64,000 nucleotides of DNA from Diogma glabrata (GCA_963693315.1 OY856186.1:377916656-377980655); one strand, 5' to 3'. Positions 23,967-36,382 are shown, counted from the stretch's first letter. Numbers and translations: made by a program. The notes: generated by a model not told the origin, from the letters alone.

Positions 23967-24114
23967 AATCAACAACACAATTTTTACCTGCCCTTTCTTC
24001 CAGTTATGCTTGGCGCCTCTTTTGCAAACACCGGTGTGGTTCTGTTGTTCCTTAGCGGTGGTATCGTAGCATAATCAAAAGTGTCAAATGGGTGAAACAA
24101 GAATAAAACTCTAA

Positions 24115-24344
24115 ATAAAAATTTCCACTAGTTCAAATTTTTGAATGTTTATTTATATTTCTTTTCCTTAACTTTTTTGGTTTAATACAGAAAATTTTAT
24201 TTATTATTTGACTTAATTTCTAACTCACCATTCGATCGTATAAATCTGTTCAAGTAATTTTTGTTTTATTTCATATCTCTAATAACTTAACTCCAAATTT
24301 TTAGCTTAACCGTGACAATTATTATAAACCGGATTAAATTTGAA
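24115..24344. repeat. 230-bp direct duplication, copy 1
   Basis: By eye it is identical over all 230 bp to 24375-24604. The copies are separated by 30 bp of AAATTTGAATTAAATT-like sequence. Confidence 0.95.
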
Positions 24345-24374
24345 TTAAATTAAATTTGAATTAAATTTGAATTG

Positions 24375-24604
24375 ATAAAAATTTCCACTAGTTCAAATTT
24401 TTGAATGTTTATTTATATTTCTTTTCCTTAACTTTTTTGGTTTAATACAGAAAATTTTATTTATTATTTGACTTAATTTCTAACTCACCATTCGATCGTA
24501 TAAATCTGTTCAAGTAATTTTTGTTTTATTTCATATCTCTAATAACTTAACTCCAAATTTTTAGCTTAACCGTGACAATTATTATAAACCGGATTAAATT
24601 TGAA
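24375..24604. repeat. 230-bp direct duplication, copy 2
   Basis: No difference from 24115-24344 was found in a base-by-base read. In such AT-rich neutral DNA this implies a very recent duplication or an assembly duplication. Confidence 0.95.
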
Positions 24605-25489
24605 CCAACAAAATATTATAGTAAATTTAAATATTTTATTTATTTCAACAGTAATCACTTAACTTTTATTGTATTATTTTCAAGAATCTATTAGTAACAT
24701 TTTTCCAATTTTACACTTTAACTTTTATTATACTATTTTCAAGAAACTTCTAGAAACTATTTTCTAACTTTTACACTTAACTTGATTCGCAAATTTTATA
24801 CTGATAGAGCTCCCAAAATTGTCTCTTCAGTTTTTAATTTTTTTATTTTTGTAACTCAAAAATTCAACTCAACTAGATCTTAAATCTACTTTTTCTTTAT
24901 ATAGAAAAAATATGGAGGGGCTGAAATCTCACAGCTCTGAGATATCAAGACTTCGGTCTGGGTTAAGGATTTTGATATAGTTTTCGGCAAAAAACTTTTA
25001 TGAGGACATGGTTTTTAGTTTTGGGCAGCGATGTATATCAAACATAACTCTTTGTTAAAGTACAAGTATTTTTTATCTCTGTTTAAAGATTTATTACAAA
25101 ACTAACACGAAACATCAATACGTTGCCGGAAAATTATAATCAAAATTCCAAAAGTATTGTTAAATTAAATAAAATCAAACTTCTTCAAAATTCCAAAAAT
25201 ATTCCAAAAATTAGAATAAAACCAAATATTTAAGTTTTTTCTAAATTCCAATAATATTTCAAAAATTCTTAAAAATTCAAACTGTTTCTAATATTCTAAA
25301 ATATTGCAAAAATTATTACAAAATCAAATATTGAAAATTTTTTCAAAATTCCAAAAACTATAAAAATATCAAAAATTAAAAATTTTTTCAAAATTCTAAA
25401 AATATTCCAAAAATTCTTACAAAATCAAAAATTAAAACTTTCGCCGAAATTCTCAAAATATTGTAAAAATTATTACAAAATCAAAAATA

Positions 25490-26120
25490 CTTTGGATGAT
25501 ACTGTATTGAGTGGATGTAGATTTTAATATAAAGGCTGGCGGCTAGTTGCGTTGAATTCTCCAGGAGATGAATAAGATGATACGAGATGTTGGAGATGTT
25601 GTATCCAATATAATGAGTTACCTTGAATGTGTTGATTAAGCTGAATCTTCGGTTATGATTTACCAATTTTATTGTTCACGTAAAGTAAACACAAAAGCCA
25701 GCAGATAAAATGTTGTATCAACCATATGATGAATTAAATTTATTTCCAAACTTCTTCAGGTATAGTAGCTTCCACATTCACTAATGGTCTTGAACCATTA
25801 TTAAGTAGTACGAATATAAATAGATTCCCTCAAAACACAATAACATTTCAGAGTTTATTTGTATTTATACGAAATAGCTTATACAAGTTACATAAAATTT
25901 GCCTTATTGTATTTATCAAATTGGCGAGGTGATTCAATATAATTTATTAGGGAATAACATTTTTAATTTAACACGAAAAATAAGAACTTTAACAATTTGG
26001 AAAAAACAAAATCCGAATAATAAAAAAATATTTATTGCTTTTTTAATAAATGTTAACGAAATCATCGCCTGCTAAATTTTAAATTTTTATGAGAAATAAT
26101 TTTAGTTTTGATGTTCGCCA
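25490..26120 (-). mobile_element. Sequence nested in repeat copy A
   Basis: This block interrupts the AATATTCCAAAAATT-rich interior and has no counterpart in copy B, so it is either an insertion in A or a deletion in B. It is GC-richer at 25540-25660. Read on the minus strand it carries an AACAATAAA polyadenylation-like signal near 25670, which could fit an LTR fragment. No family could be fixed. Confidence 0.35.
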
Positions 26121-26227
26121 CAATACAATATTTTTCAAAATTCCAAAAATATTTCAAAAACTATAACAAATTCAAAAATTTCAATGTCCAATTTCATTTT
26201 AAATTACATTTACGTCATAAAAACAGC

Positions 26228-26635
26228 TTTATTTTTTTTTTCCAAAAAATTGGCTAAAAAAATAAATGAAATCATTTTTTGACACACTTGACATTATTTT
26301 TTGACAAACTTATAATGCTATAATTCTCTATAATAATAATAAAATATCATGTCATAATAAAATATCATGTCATACAAACTATTAATTTTAATTTTTTCCA
26401 AAAAAATTGGGTAAAAAATAAATAAAAACCTTTCTTTTGACACACTTGACATTATTTTTTTGACAAACTTATAACGCCATAATTCTCAATAATAATAATA
26501 AAATTGCATTTCAAAGAAACAATTTTATTTTTTTCCCAAAAATTGGGTAAAAAATTAAATAAAAATCTTTCTTTTGACACACTTGACAACATTTTTTTGA
26601 CAAACTTATAATGCAATAACCTAGTTTTTGATCTC
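26228..26635. repeat. Tandem monomers of about 137-158 bp, three copies
   Basis: TTTTGACACACTTGACA followed by TTTTTTTGACAAACTTATAA occurs near 26278, 26436 and 26573. Copy B has one such monomer (about 39300-39420). Confidence 0.8.
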
Positions 26636-26970
26636 ACATACCAATTCCGACCATCACGATTTATCCAAATTTAATGTTCCTACTCGTAATCACTTAAAAT
26701 GAACGTTTTTTAAGCCAAAAATATGAAAATTTGCTATTTTTGACACACATAATGATTTTTTTGACACACTTCCGGTACAGTTATCGAACACAGCGTCCTT
26801 TTGGACCTGTCCCTTGTGAATACCTATTTGTGAAAAAAAAAATTTTGAAATCAGTTTTTAGAATCAGTAGGTCCTAAAACGTCGAGAAATGCCAAAAAAG
26901 TGGGGGTAAGAATTTCACTTTGAGCTCATGAATGTAATACTTAGGTCTTTCAGACCGAAGTAATATTATT

Positions 26971-27855
26971 TCAAAATAATCCCAAATTATGCATTTTAAC
27001 TAAAATTAACATAACAAAAAATATAAGTTAAACATTAACTTTGTTAAAAACAGTTAATACGGAAAACAAATTAAATTATACTTGAAATGCAGTTTTTTGT
27101 CATGGTTAATTTTAGTTTATATTTTTTGTTGGGTTTTTTTGTTTTTATTAATTTTACCAAGTTAATGGTTTTACTTATAAATGACAAAATTTGAGTTGTA
27201 AAGGGCCATTAGTTGACATTGGCTCTTTACAGTACAATACTACTGATTTAAATAATGAAAATTGTTACGTTTTTTAAAATAAATTGACAATGCTACATTG
27301 GTTAAAATGACCGCGTTCATATAAGACGCAAAATCAAACAAGCTTTTTAGTTGATTCTACCAACGTTTTTTTTCGGTGTGAATTGGAGATGTTGGCAATT
27401 TTTATGTTGGTTTTTCGAACGACTTAAGAATAATATTTTATATTTTACGCTTAATAAATAGTCAATACTTCATAAGCAAATTAAAATTGTTCAATTGTGG
27501 TTAATTGATAAACATCATACATAACTTTTTGAATTATTCAAATTGTGTTTTGTATGTAATTCCATATAAAATTTTTGTAATTTTTTCTCTTATCCCTCTT
27601 TTGCAGCGCCATTGCGTTAAACACCGGAACAGAAAAATCGCTCTATACAATCCTTTAAAACTTATTAAGGACATGGTCCTCCAAGCTGGATTGTAGACAT
27701 AACCTGTATCATCAGTTAATTAACAAAAGCACATCAGTTAAAATATTATTATTCTGGAAGCTATAACGTTGTTATGTGACGACGTTATGCCAAGGATATA
27801 TGTTTATATTTTAAAAAAAACACTACGGCCCCTGTCCAGAAAAAAAATCTCTATA
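26971..27855. other. Intergenic DNA with one splice-acceptor-like site
   Basis: At about 27596-27606, TATCCCTCTTTTGCAG precedes an open frame of 29 codons (27607-27696) ending in a stop. It could be a small terminal exon, but nothing recognisable is encoded. The remainder is featureless. Confidence 0.3.
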
Positions 27856-27929
27856 TCAATAGAGTCAATGTAGAGTCGATAAAAAGTCGAAAAAAAAATT
27901 TTATAAAATTCAAAATAGAAAAACTAAAT

Positions 27930-28081
27930 CTAACCTTAATCTGATTTTTTTTATTGATGTCTTCAATGTTGCAAGCAAGCCGGCTTGTTTTCCTTCTAAT
28001 TCCTAGTTTGTATTTCCCAAAATTGTCTGGACTTTTGAATTCGACTAAACTACTTCCATCGTTTTCGTAAATTGTATCCAA
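27930..28081 (-). CDS. Possible isolated coding exon, unknown protein
   Basis: On the minus strand the frame opens after a possible acceptor (TTTAAAG just above 28081). It reads about 50 residues of balanced composition (start LDTIYENDGSSLVEFKSPDN, end INKKNQIK) and meets a GTTAGA donor-like site near 27930. The amino-acid mix is less lysine/asparagine/phenylalanine-biased than chance ORFs here. I do not recognise the protein, no partner exon was found nearby, and it may be chance. Confidence 0.25.
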
Positions 28082-28399
28082 CCTTTAAATTATGTTTAGA
28101 CAATGTGAAACTGGACCAAAACCAAATGATGTTTGAACTATAGTTTTGTAATAAACCTGATTGCTGATCTTTTGTCTTATAATGATTATTACACCAAATA
28201 ATAGAAACACTTCATAATGTACATTGAATTCATGAATTTATTTTTAAAACAAAATTTAAAAAATATATTTCTTTACAATTCCTTAATTAAAAATGGTTTT
28301 AATATTATAGCAATTTTGTTTAATATTATAGCTATTTAAAGTGTTGTCTTATTGAGTAACAAATAACAACTAACTATTGACAAATTATATGTTGCTTTT

Positions 28400-28491
28400 A
28401 AATCATTCCTCATATATCTGCAAGCAACCGGTTGTAATCAAACAACCAATACATACAATAAAGTGCACTGCAGATATATAAGGAATGATTT
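28400..28491. repeat. 23-bp inverted repeat hairpin (one mismatch)
   Basis: The left arm 28400-28422 begins AAATCATTCCTCATATATC. Its reverse complement, with a single mismatch, lies at 28469-28491. The loop is 46 bp and holds a short CAACCGGTTG palindrome. This could be a very short MITE. Confidence 0.85.
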
Positions 28492-28497
28492 CTTCTC

Positions 28498-28806
28498 ATG
28501 GTGGTACAGGGTGTCCCTACAGTTTCATCCCCCGATAAGCCGACAACTCTTTTGCACATACGCACTAATGGATTTGTTGGAGTTTTGCTATTAATATCAC
28601 CACGTTCTATACTATTAACTCGTACGGTAAATCATACAGTTAGCACCATATCAACTGCATATAATTCTGGTTCAATTGTTGGTCCTGAACAAATAGCTAT
28701 ACATCACCAATCTACAATAAGTATATTTAATTGCATGCCCAAAAATTCTTGCAGACTTCATAAAAATATATATAAATGTTCCACTTTCTTGAAAATTAAG
28801 TATTAG
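28498..28806 (+). pseudogene. Possible trypsin-like serine protease exon, degenerate
   Basis: The ORF contains KPTTLLHIRTNGFVGVLLL followed by ISPRSILLT, then NSGSIVGPEQIAIHHQ. Chymotrypsin-family proteases have a similar order: strand, small-residue turn, LISPRxILTAxHC, a variable loop, then a xxIxxHP strand. Here the catalytic histidine motif (AAHC) is not present; RTVNH stands in its place, so activity is not expected. Possible acceptors lie at TGGTACAG (about 28508) and CCCTACAG (about 28522). It could be a diverged protease-homologue exon, a pseudogene, or coincidence. No aspartate or serine exon was found downstream. Confidence 0.3.
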
Positions 28807-28809
28807 GCC

Positions 28810-30110
28810 TGCTGGAAATTCTTAAATTTTCCACTTTATTTTTCACCAAAAGAAACAGTACAATTACAACTCTAGGATTTAGTTATTTTTCAAGATATAA
28901 ATTCTATTTAGTTTAAAACAAACTTTTATTATGAGCCAAAAACAAATCATCAACACAAATATTTTAATCAAATTTAATTTGTATAATACAATCCTTAATT
29001 AAAACTTTTTGGCTTTTTGAGATCAACAACTCTTAATTGTAATTTTTGTTTTTGATTTGCACATCAAACAATAACTGTACTAAAATTTTTTGTTTAATTC
29101 TTTTTTTTTATTTAATTTCAAGAACCAACTAACTAAAAAGATAAACCTTTTGGTTTTTAAATCAAAAACTAACACTTAATTCCTATCCAAATCACCAGCT
29201 CTAACTTTTTATTAATTATTTTGATTTTATATTTTTATGATTTCGATCTCAAAAATCAACTGACTGACAATCAAGCAAAAATGCTAGCATAATTATCATT
29301 CTATTTTTATGACTAAAAAGGGACAAAAGTTAATTCATTGTCATAATGTCTCTTTTATTCGTTTATCGTCGAAACGTACAACAAGATTTCGTTGAATTAT
29401 TAAAGCATAAAAAAAAACATTTGCGAGAGAATATTGTGTTTCATCTTTTTTTTTCATTTAAATATACAATAGAAAAAAAAACTTTACAAAGGAAAGTTAC
29501 ATAATTACGTTTAATGTGATATTCCAAATTGCAAGGTGCGTCATCATTTTATTATTTCTTGATTTACGTTTAAAAAAAATCAAAAACTAAATAGTAGTGT
29601 ATATTAAGTTATATACATTAAAACGAAAACAAAATATAAACAAAGTAAACAATGAGTTTAGGAAAATTACATGCTGGACGATAAAAGATTCATCATTTGC
29701 GACTGATTATATAGGTACGTTTTAAATAGAACTTATGTAACGAGAAGTAGGCAATATTATAGTTAGAGAATGAGGAATATGGGGTAAGTTATCAGGCTGC
29801 CGGCCTTTGCTAGTAATGCAGTCGGTTTATCTGTCTGACCTGTCAAGTCCCGACTTCCCGACAACCCAACTCAATTCCACAAATGTCACCTGGCAGAATT
29901 CGTGAGCACAACAAGCAGAATTTGTGAGCACAACAAAGTTCAAATATAAGATGCTAACGCACTACCAGGGATCAAAACGGTGGCTTTTTGATAAGGAGTG
30001 CAAATTCTGGGCAAAGTTTTTCAACATTTATGCACATTTGTTCATTGCTCAGTCCATGTGTAGAAGTAATCAGATTGTGGTGTGATATTTCATGCCACCA
30101 AACGTACCAG
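28810..30110. other. Intergenic DNA
   Basis: No gene recognised. 29790-29980 is GC-richer and holds a 22-bp direct duplication (GCAGAATT(C/T)GTGAGCACAACAA, 29893-29937). Confidence 0.5.
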
Positions 30111-31545
30111 TGTTGTGCAAATTCTTTTCAAAAAGTAATTTACGTAATTCTTTACATGTAAAGAATTCATTCAAAAATCATGTAAAGAATGTAAAGAATG
30201 TAAATAATGCTAAAAAAGAATAAAAAGATGTCCCAATTTTCTCATTAGATTAATACATAATTTAAAATGAAACTCAAACTCCTAAATAATCATAGTTTTT
30301 AAGTCAGTCTTTAGTTGTATTTATCATTTAAATACTGATTTTTATAGCTCTTTTAAGAATTAAGACAAAACTTGTGTCTAATTCCAACAATGAAATACAA
30401 ATTTTGAATTGAAAAGAATTACAAATTGGTCTCTATAAAATATTTTCCCGCTTTAATCATAGAAAAAGCAAGGAAGCTGCACAAAGCTAAGTTTTGGTTT
30501 GAGTCGATACTAAAAATAAATTTTAAATTTAATCACAAACTTGTTAAAATATAAATAAACAATTTCACGATATCAGAAATATTGAATTTGTGAAATCAAT
30601 CATTTGTTTGTACAACTAAGATTTTAAAAATAACATTTGTTTTTGAATACAAAGCTTATATATGTGACATCTCAACAAACATTTTCTTTAATATAAATTC
30701 TAAAGTTGAATAGTTGAAAACATGGGTTCGGGCATTCTTCATTTTATCAACTGACAGGTAAAGCCTGTCTTTGATAACTTGTATACTGAAAATAATTGCT
30801 ATTGTAAATCAAGCTTGTTATATGTGTCGTATTCAACAAATTGATGTTATTGTAGTTAAACTGTTAATTTTTTGTAATAAGTTTTAAATTTTAATACATA
30901 ATTTATGATTTCCAATCCTTGCTTTTTCTATGATTAAAGTGGCAAAATATTTTATTTCATACTGATATCGAAAACGACATTTTTCGGATTACTTATGGTA
31001 CAAACAGTTGAACTTTAACGTCCTAGGACTTTATAAAATTTTATAAAGTACTAAGACGTTAAAGTTCAACTTTTTGTACCATAAACGTTGAACTTTAACG
31101 TCCTAGGACTTTATAAAATTCTATAAAGTACTAGGACATTAAAGTTCAACTTTTTGAGCAAAATTTAAAACTCATTTCTTTTTATTTTAATAAATTTCCA
31201 GTATGAAATAAGATTTTGCATTTATCTCAAACTAAAAGTGTTTTTAAAGGTCTCACTAGTAATTTCTAGCAACTAAACAACTAGCTCGTACTTTAAAGTT
31301 TCACTTTTCGTTCTAGATAAATAAATAACTATTATAGTGACCGAAATTCGTAATTCTTTTCAATTCAAAATTTGTATTACCACTGTTGGAATTGGGCACA
31401 AGTTCTGTCTTCTAAAAGGAGCTGTAAAAATCACCTGAAAGTAAAATTCTTTACATTTATTAATCATTCTTTACATTGTTTACGTAAAAAACTATTCTTT
31501 ACATAAAAATTTAAAGAATTATTCTTTACATGAAAATGCACAACT
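30111..31545. mobile_element. Fold-back element with long nested inverted repeats
   Basis: The termini carry GTTGTGCA followed by AATTCTTTACAT-type repeats in opposite orientation (30113-30215 against 31440-31545). Further in, TACAAATTTTGAATTGAAAA (about 30387-30420) is mirrored at about 31360-31385, together with flanking AATTCCAAC and ACTTGTG blocks. A second inverted pair (AAAGCAAGGA and its flanks, about 30437-30476 against 30917-30956) lies inside. Two 64-bp palindromes sit in the right half. No coding sequence was seen, so this is a non-autonomous fold-back type element. Confidence 0.8.
30995..31150. repeat. Two tandem 64-bp palindromes
   Basis: 31007-31070 and 31087-31150 each start GTTGAACTTTAACGTCCTAG, end with its near-perfect reverse complement, and have essentially no loop. 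The first extends to 88 bp through ATGGTACAAA / TTTGTACCAT. They differ from each other at only a few positions. Confidence 0.95.
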
Positions 31546-34055
31546 CTGAAAACGCACCACAATTTTCAGTTATGTGGAAGGCCGAAGTGAAGTAAGAAAA
31601 GACACAATTGCAAAGAGTGATCGGAAACCAAATACTTACGCAGAAGGACCTGCGTTTTTAAGGGTTCTTAGCTCAAAACTAGTGTGTAATTTAGCATAAG
31701 AAGAAATTGATCAATTGATGCCCGCACACTTTTGAGCTGACTTTTTTACCACAACCATTCCACAGACGTCGACTACAACATTATTAAAATATTACTAGAT
31801 CACACATTAACTTATTTTACTGAAAATTAAACTTTCATTCATAATTCAATTCCAATATTTTTTCGAAACTTCATCTATCTAAACAATCAATAAAAACCAA
31901 AGATATAAATCAAGATTTTTCAATTAAATAATTGCATCAATAAAATTGTTGCCATACAGATATAGTAATTAATTGGCTTTCAAATGAAAAACATAAGTTG
32001 ATTTATTACACCACCAAATTGTATTTTGTGACATGAATACGAAATTTGTTATTTTAAATATTCTAAACATGAACAATTTAGTATTTTCAAAATTTTATTG
32101 CAATTTAATTACGAAAAATATTTTTTACTGCAGGTGATATGTGTAGTTTAGAAGTATCGTGATTAATTGGATAAGTAAAATTTGAAGTCTTTCATAATAA
32201 GAATGTTGGAACTAGAAATAATAACTGTTGATAGTAATAAAAACATATAATACAGTAGTTGTTAGTTGGTAGTTATGGTCATTACCAACATATCACTTCA
32301 AACAAGATTAACAAGATTAATGTTTGTTATATAAAACATACGCTAATAACCTCGTTAAGAAACGAATAAAACATCCTCCTTCTACTAAATCAAAGTTATA
32401 ACAAGAACACCTCCACTCGTAATAAAAGCTCATAAATGTCTCAATTCAAACGAAAAAGTAGAAAAAGAAGTAAAACAACCTATCATACATCATAAAAATT
32501 CCAACGAATATAACAAATAACATAAAGCAACAACACATCTAGCACACCCCAAATTTTCCATCCTCCAGATGTTATTCCATTTTATGATTTATTTTGTAAA
32601 GGCGAACAAAAAATCGGATAAGTTACCAACGCAGAAAATTCATATTTATATCCATTGCTATATATTTGTATCACGGTTGATGAAAAAATTAAAAGCGAAA
32701 ATTCCAAATATCTCTAATATCAGTTTCGTGTTCTATTTTTCTAGATCTTACTCTTAGAGCTTTTTTTGTGTATACATATCTTGAGTATGTCATTCGTTCG
32801 TTTTCTTTTTATAAAATGGAACCCTCGACGATATGATTGAAAATATAATATACATATATTTCGGTAATAAAAACAAAATAAGATTTATTAGCGAACACAA
32901 GCTTGCGGGAGATTAATCTTGTTTTTGTAAGATTATAACTTTTGGTGTATCATATTGATCTAATTTCGTTTGTGATGTTTATTGTTTTATATTTTGTCAT
33001 TATTTGTAAGAAAAACATTTTGATTTTACCAAGGTTGGTGTCTGATTGTAAGGTGATACATTTTTTCCACTTTGCTGCTCAAAGGGGAAGAAAAACATTT
33101 ACTTTCATTATATTTTTTCATATATCGTCGTTCTTTGCGTTTTATTTTTATGTACAGAATAACTCTCATGTTTTAATTTATATTTGCAAATGACTTTTAG
33201 TTTTTTGTACATTTGAATTGCACTGAGTTTTCAGTGTAATAGTTAAGAAGATATATGTTAACAATATTTCTTGTCAGCTCTGGTACAAAGCCGTTTGAGA
33301 TGCTGAAAAATTTGGAGGAATACGTTAGAAGTTAGAACACAAGCCAGATTCACCGTTGCGGTATATGATAATTAGACAATCGTACATTTTTCTGGCTATG
33401 TATACTCTCACTGTCCCAATACGTAAACCACGGATGACGTTTTTGGCACCATCAGATATTTGTAAAGTTGAATAAAATCCGTTGAATAACTGGTTTTCTT
33501 CACCTCAAAAATTAATCTTGGATGAATGCAAATACGTTTAACTGTAATATAAAACATGATTTCCATTTATCGGAACTCTGTAAGGTTGAGATTTTAAATT
33601 TTTTTTTGATATTTTCTCCAACTCTAACGCATTTTGAAATGGATGGTATCGTTTAAATCAGAGTTTCTCAACTGATTTCATGCTACGGACTAATAAATAT
33701 TTTAAGATTCTGCTTCGGATCTTGTGAAATATTACGTGTTAGATGGTTGAAAAGCAGATTTTATGATGTGTAATAAACAAGGTTTCAAACTTTTATATCA
33801 CTAATTTGCTCCGATCTTTCAGAGCGAATAAGTAAAAAAATTTAACATTTCCAAAAGCAGGAATAAAAATAAAAAAATATAGTTCTTACTCCTAGCTCGA
33901 AATAATAGTAATTTATTGTGTAAGTGTTTTACGCTATATTTTATTTTATGAGTAAAATGTTTTATTTTTATTGTTTTATAAAATATAATCATTATTTATA
34001 AAACACAATAAAAAAACTTTATTTCAGAATTCAATACAATCAAGTAAATTATTTT
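31546..34055. other. Intergenic DNA
   Basis: About 2.5 kb without a recognisable gene. ORFs of 62 and 83 codons (32569-32757, 32942-33193) are rich in F, I and K and have no motif, so I regard them as chance. A little coding-like composition is visible on the minus strand at 33300-33520 but with stops. Confidence 0.45.
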
Positions 34056-35110
34056 ATCCTTCCGGCAACTATAATAGTAGATTCTTGTATCAGCTTAGAA
34101 TGAAGGCAATTCTTCACGAGGATGAAGTTTCCCGAAACGAGCGTAGCGAGTGGAGGGAATCATCCGAGTGAAGAATTGCCATCATCCTAAGCGAATACAA
34201 GATGCTATTTTATCCACGACTGTAAAATATTTCATTTAATTTCCAGTTTTCATGCAAAAATTTGTATCGCCATATTGAAATAAAAACATCAAAGATAGCG
34301 AAAAACAAAACAAGTTTGTTGTTTAATTTGTTAGGGGAATATTTAATAAACTATAGAGCTGTTAAAGAATTTTAATCAAATTCACTAGTTGTGGAATGAA
34401 TACAATTACAATGGAAGACATATGCATGGAAAGTATATATTCTTTAGTAGTCGTGGATAAATAGGTTTATTTTTAGAACCATTATTGTGTGCGTTATTAG
34501 TTTTAACTCTCAACTTAATAGAATAAAATAAAGTGCTGTTCATTTTATTTTGTTGCGTGAGTGCTGCGGTGTTCCTATGTTCCACTAAAACAATTTATTT
34601 ATATAAATCTGAAATAAATTTTTTTGATTGTGTTTTATAAAAAAATCAAAAAAACAATTTTATGTAAATAACAATAAATTCAAACCAATGTGCATGTCCG
34701 TCTCTCGAATAACGAAAAAGGCAAAGGTTACTATGATCAGATTGAATTGAATTTTATTTGTCCAAAACAATAATTTTTATGATTTTTGGTTTCTCAATTC
34801 TCATTAGAATAAAATTGTATGCCTTCGTTGTAGCGAATTTCATTTTCAAAATATAAAACAATTAAATTGGTATTGAAATTGAATCAAATTTATTTAAATG
34901 TTTCGAATAATTGGTACAAAAAAGTAAAATGTAATTCATTGTTTTTTTATTCGTTATTGTTTTTTTATTCATTAATATTGTTTTCCACAGCAATCGAATA
35001 ACAGAATAAAATTAACAATTGTTTATTCTATTCTATTAAAACTAATGACACTCACAATTATGATTGTTAAAAAACAAAAATAAACTTACATTTGTAATTG
35101 CCGGAAGGAT
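34056..35110. mobile_element. TIR element, 1055 bp, with palindromic sub-element
   Basis: ATCCTTCCGGCAA at 34056-34068 is matched exactly by its reverse complement at 35098-35110. No transposase ORF lies between. Near the left end, 34082-34203 is a further imperfect palindrome (GGCAATTCTTCAC against its complement) around an ACGAGCGTAGCGAG centre. TTATCCACGAC (about 34209) is mirrored at about 34449. It is a non-autonomous DNA transposon with nested inverted repeats. The flanks show no longer target duplication that I can see. Confidence 0.75.
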
Positions 35111-36382
35111 AATTTTTTTTTTTTAAATTTTCACACATTCAATTTTTGCTTCAAATTTAATCCTTCGTTGGAAAAAAAAATATTATTCTGCTGAACGGTT
35201 TGTCCAATTAAGTAAGTATTGTTATAAAAATAAATAAAAAAGATGAAGAAAAAGTAGTAATTTAAGTTTTTTTCATATGGACTGAAAGAAAAAAGAAAAT
35301 CGACTCTAAAGGAGTAAATTAAATAAAAAGGAAATTTTGCTCCTACGAGTAAAAACGATATTAAAAATGTATAGTACATTTTTGGGTTTTCCTGAGTGAA
35401 AATTTGTTCACGTAAACGTAAAACGTTTTCACTTCGCATAGGAAATGCAATTTTTCTACAATAGTAAATTTATAAACGATATTTATTATAAATTTTTAAA
35501 TTAAAAATCAATAACATATATTCATAATTCATATTCTATTTTTTCATCGTTGTTTTGATTTTAAAACTTTTTAAAAGTACATGAGAGTACGCATAGCAAA
35601 AACAATTTGTTATTTAGCGAAACTGATTTTACCCAAGTGGAAAAAAGATTTTCACAAGAGATTATGCCTCCATGAAAATAGAATTTTTATATGCTATCGT
35701 ATAAAAAAAATTTTCATTGTTAAAATAGTATTCACATTAGAGGAGTGAAAAAAGCTCGAATAAAATAAAATTGTAACTGGTAATAAATATAAATAAATTC
35801 GCGGACCACTAATGGCCCGCTGACCACCGGTTGGAAAACACTGGTTTACAATAAAACTTGCTGCTTTTTAAGATGTTGTACATGATCTGAATAGCCAAAT
35901 TACTGCCACTTCAGAAATTAAGTTTGGAAGGATTAACATTTTAAAAATATTTGACCGTTTGTCAAAACAATTCATTACAGAAGAAAAAAGTGTTCTTGAC
36001 CGAGTTGTAAAAACTTGACCATTTTTGATTTTCCTTAAACTTGGCATATAAGTAATATGGACAAAATAAAAAATACTACTTGTTTTACAGTTTTTTTTAA
36101 AATGCACAGTTTGATCATAGGGCCCCGAACATGCATGAAAAAAAAATTCTAAATTAATTAATTGTTTTTGTAATTAATTTTAAAATTAAAATATTAAAAC
36201 ACTTTTTTAAAGATGGCGCTAGGGTCGACGATCAATTGGATTTTAATTTATTTTTCTTTTAAAAAACAGTTCTATTGTAACTCTAAAATATACCAAATTT
36301 ACAAAGACCGGTTAATTCGTGTTCTTGAGATATTTAATTTTAAAGATTTTAGTCTGACTAAAAATTATAATTTTTCATAATT
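35111..36382. other. Intergenic DNA
   Basis: Long chance-like ORFs occur on the minus strand (35131-35439, 35868-36107), rich in F, Y, I, L and K, without domains. Nothing else recognised. Confidence 0.4.

Larger units (their letters stand above)
24912..26970. mobile_element. Repeat family A/B, long copy (A)
   Basis: It starts GGGCTGAAATCTCA followed by CTGAGATATCAAGACTTCGG and ends ATACTTAGGTCTTTCAGACC. The same ends and order occur in copy B (38583-39808). The interior has degenerate AATATTCCAAAAATT repeats, a block absent from B (about 25490-26120), and three monomers at 26228-26635. TCTCA...TGAGA near the left end and GGTCTTTCAGACC near the right end can form small hairpins. No coding sequence was found. 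The class is uncertain, and it looks non-autonomous. Confidence 0.7.

Noticed and set aside
23762..24069. ORFs of 88-97 codons with a SLKTLICHSKH-type repeat
   Set aside because: Translation of a 20-bp tandem repeat. The unit is not a multiple of three and two frames are equally open.
35131..35439. 102-codon minus-strand ORF with hydrophobic runs
   Set aside because: The F/Y/I/L/K bias is what AT-rich DNA gives by chance. No start context, splice sites or neighbours support it.
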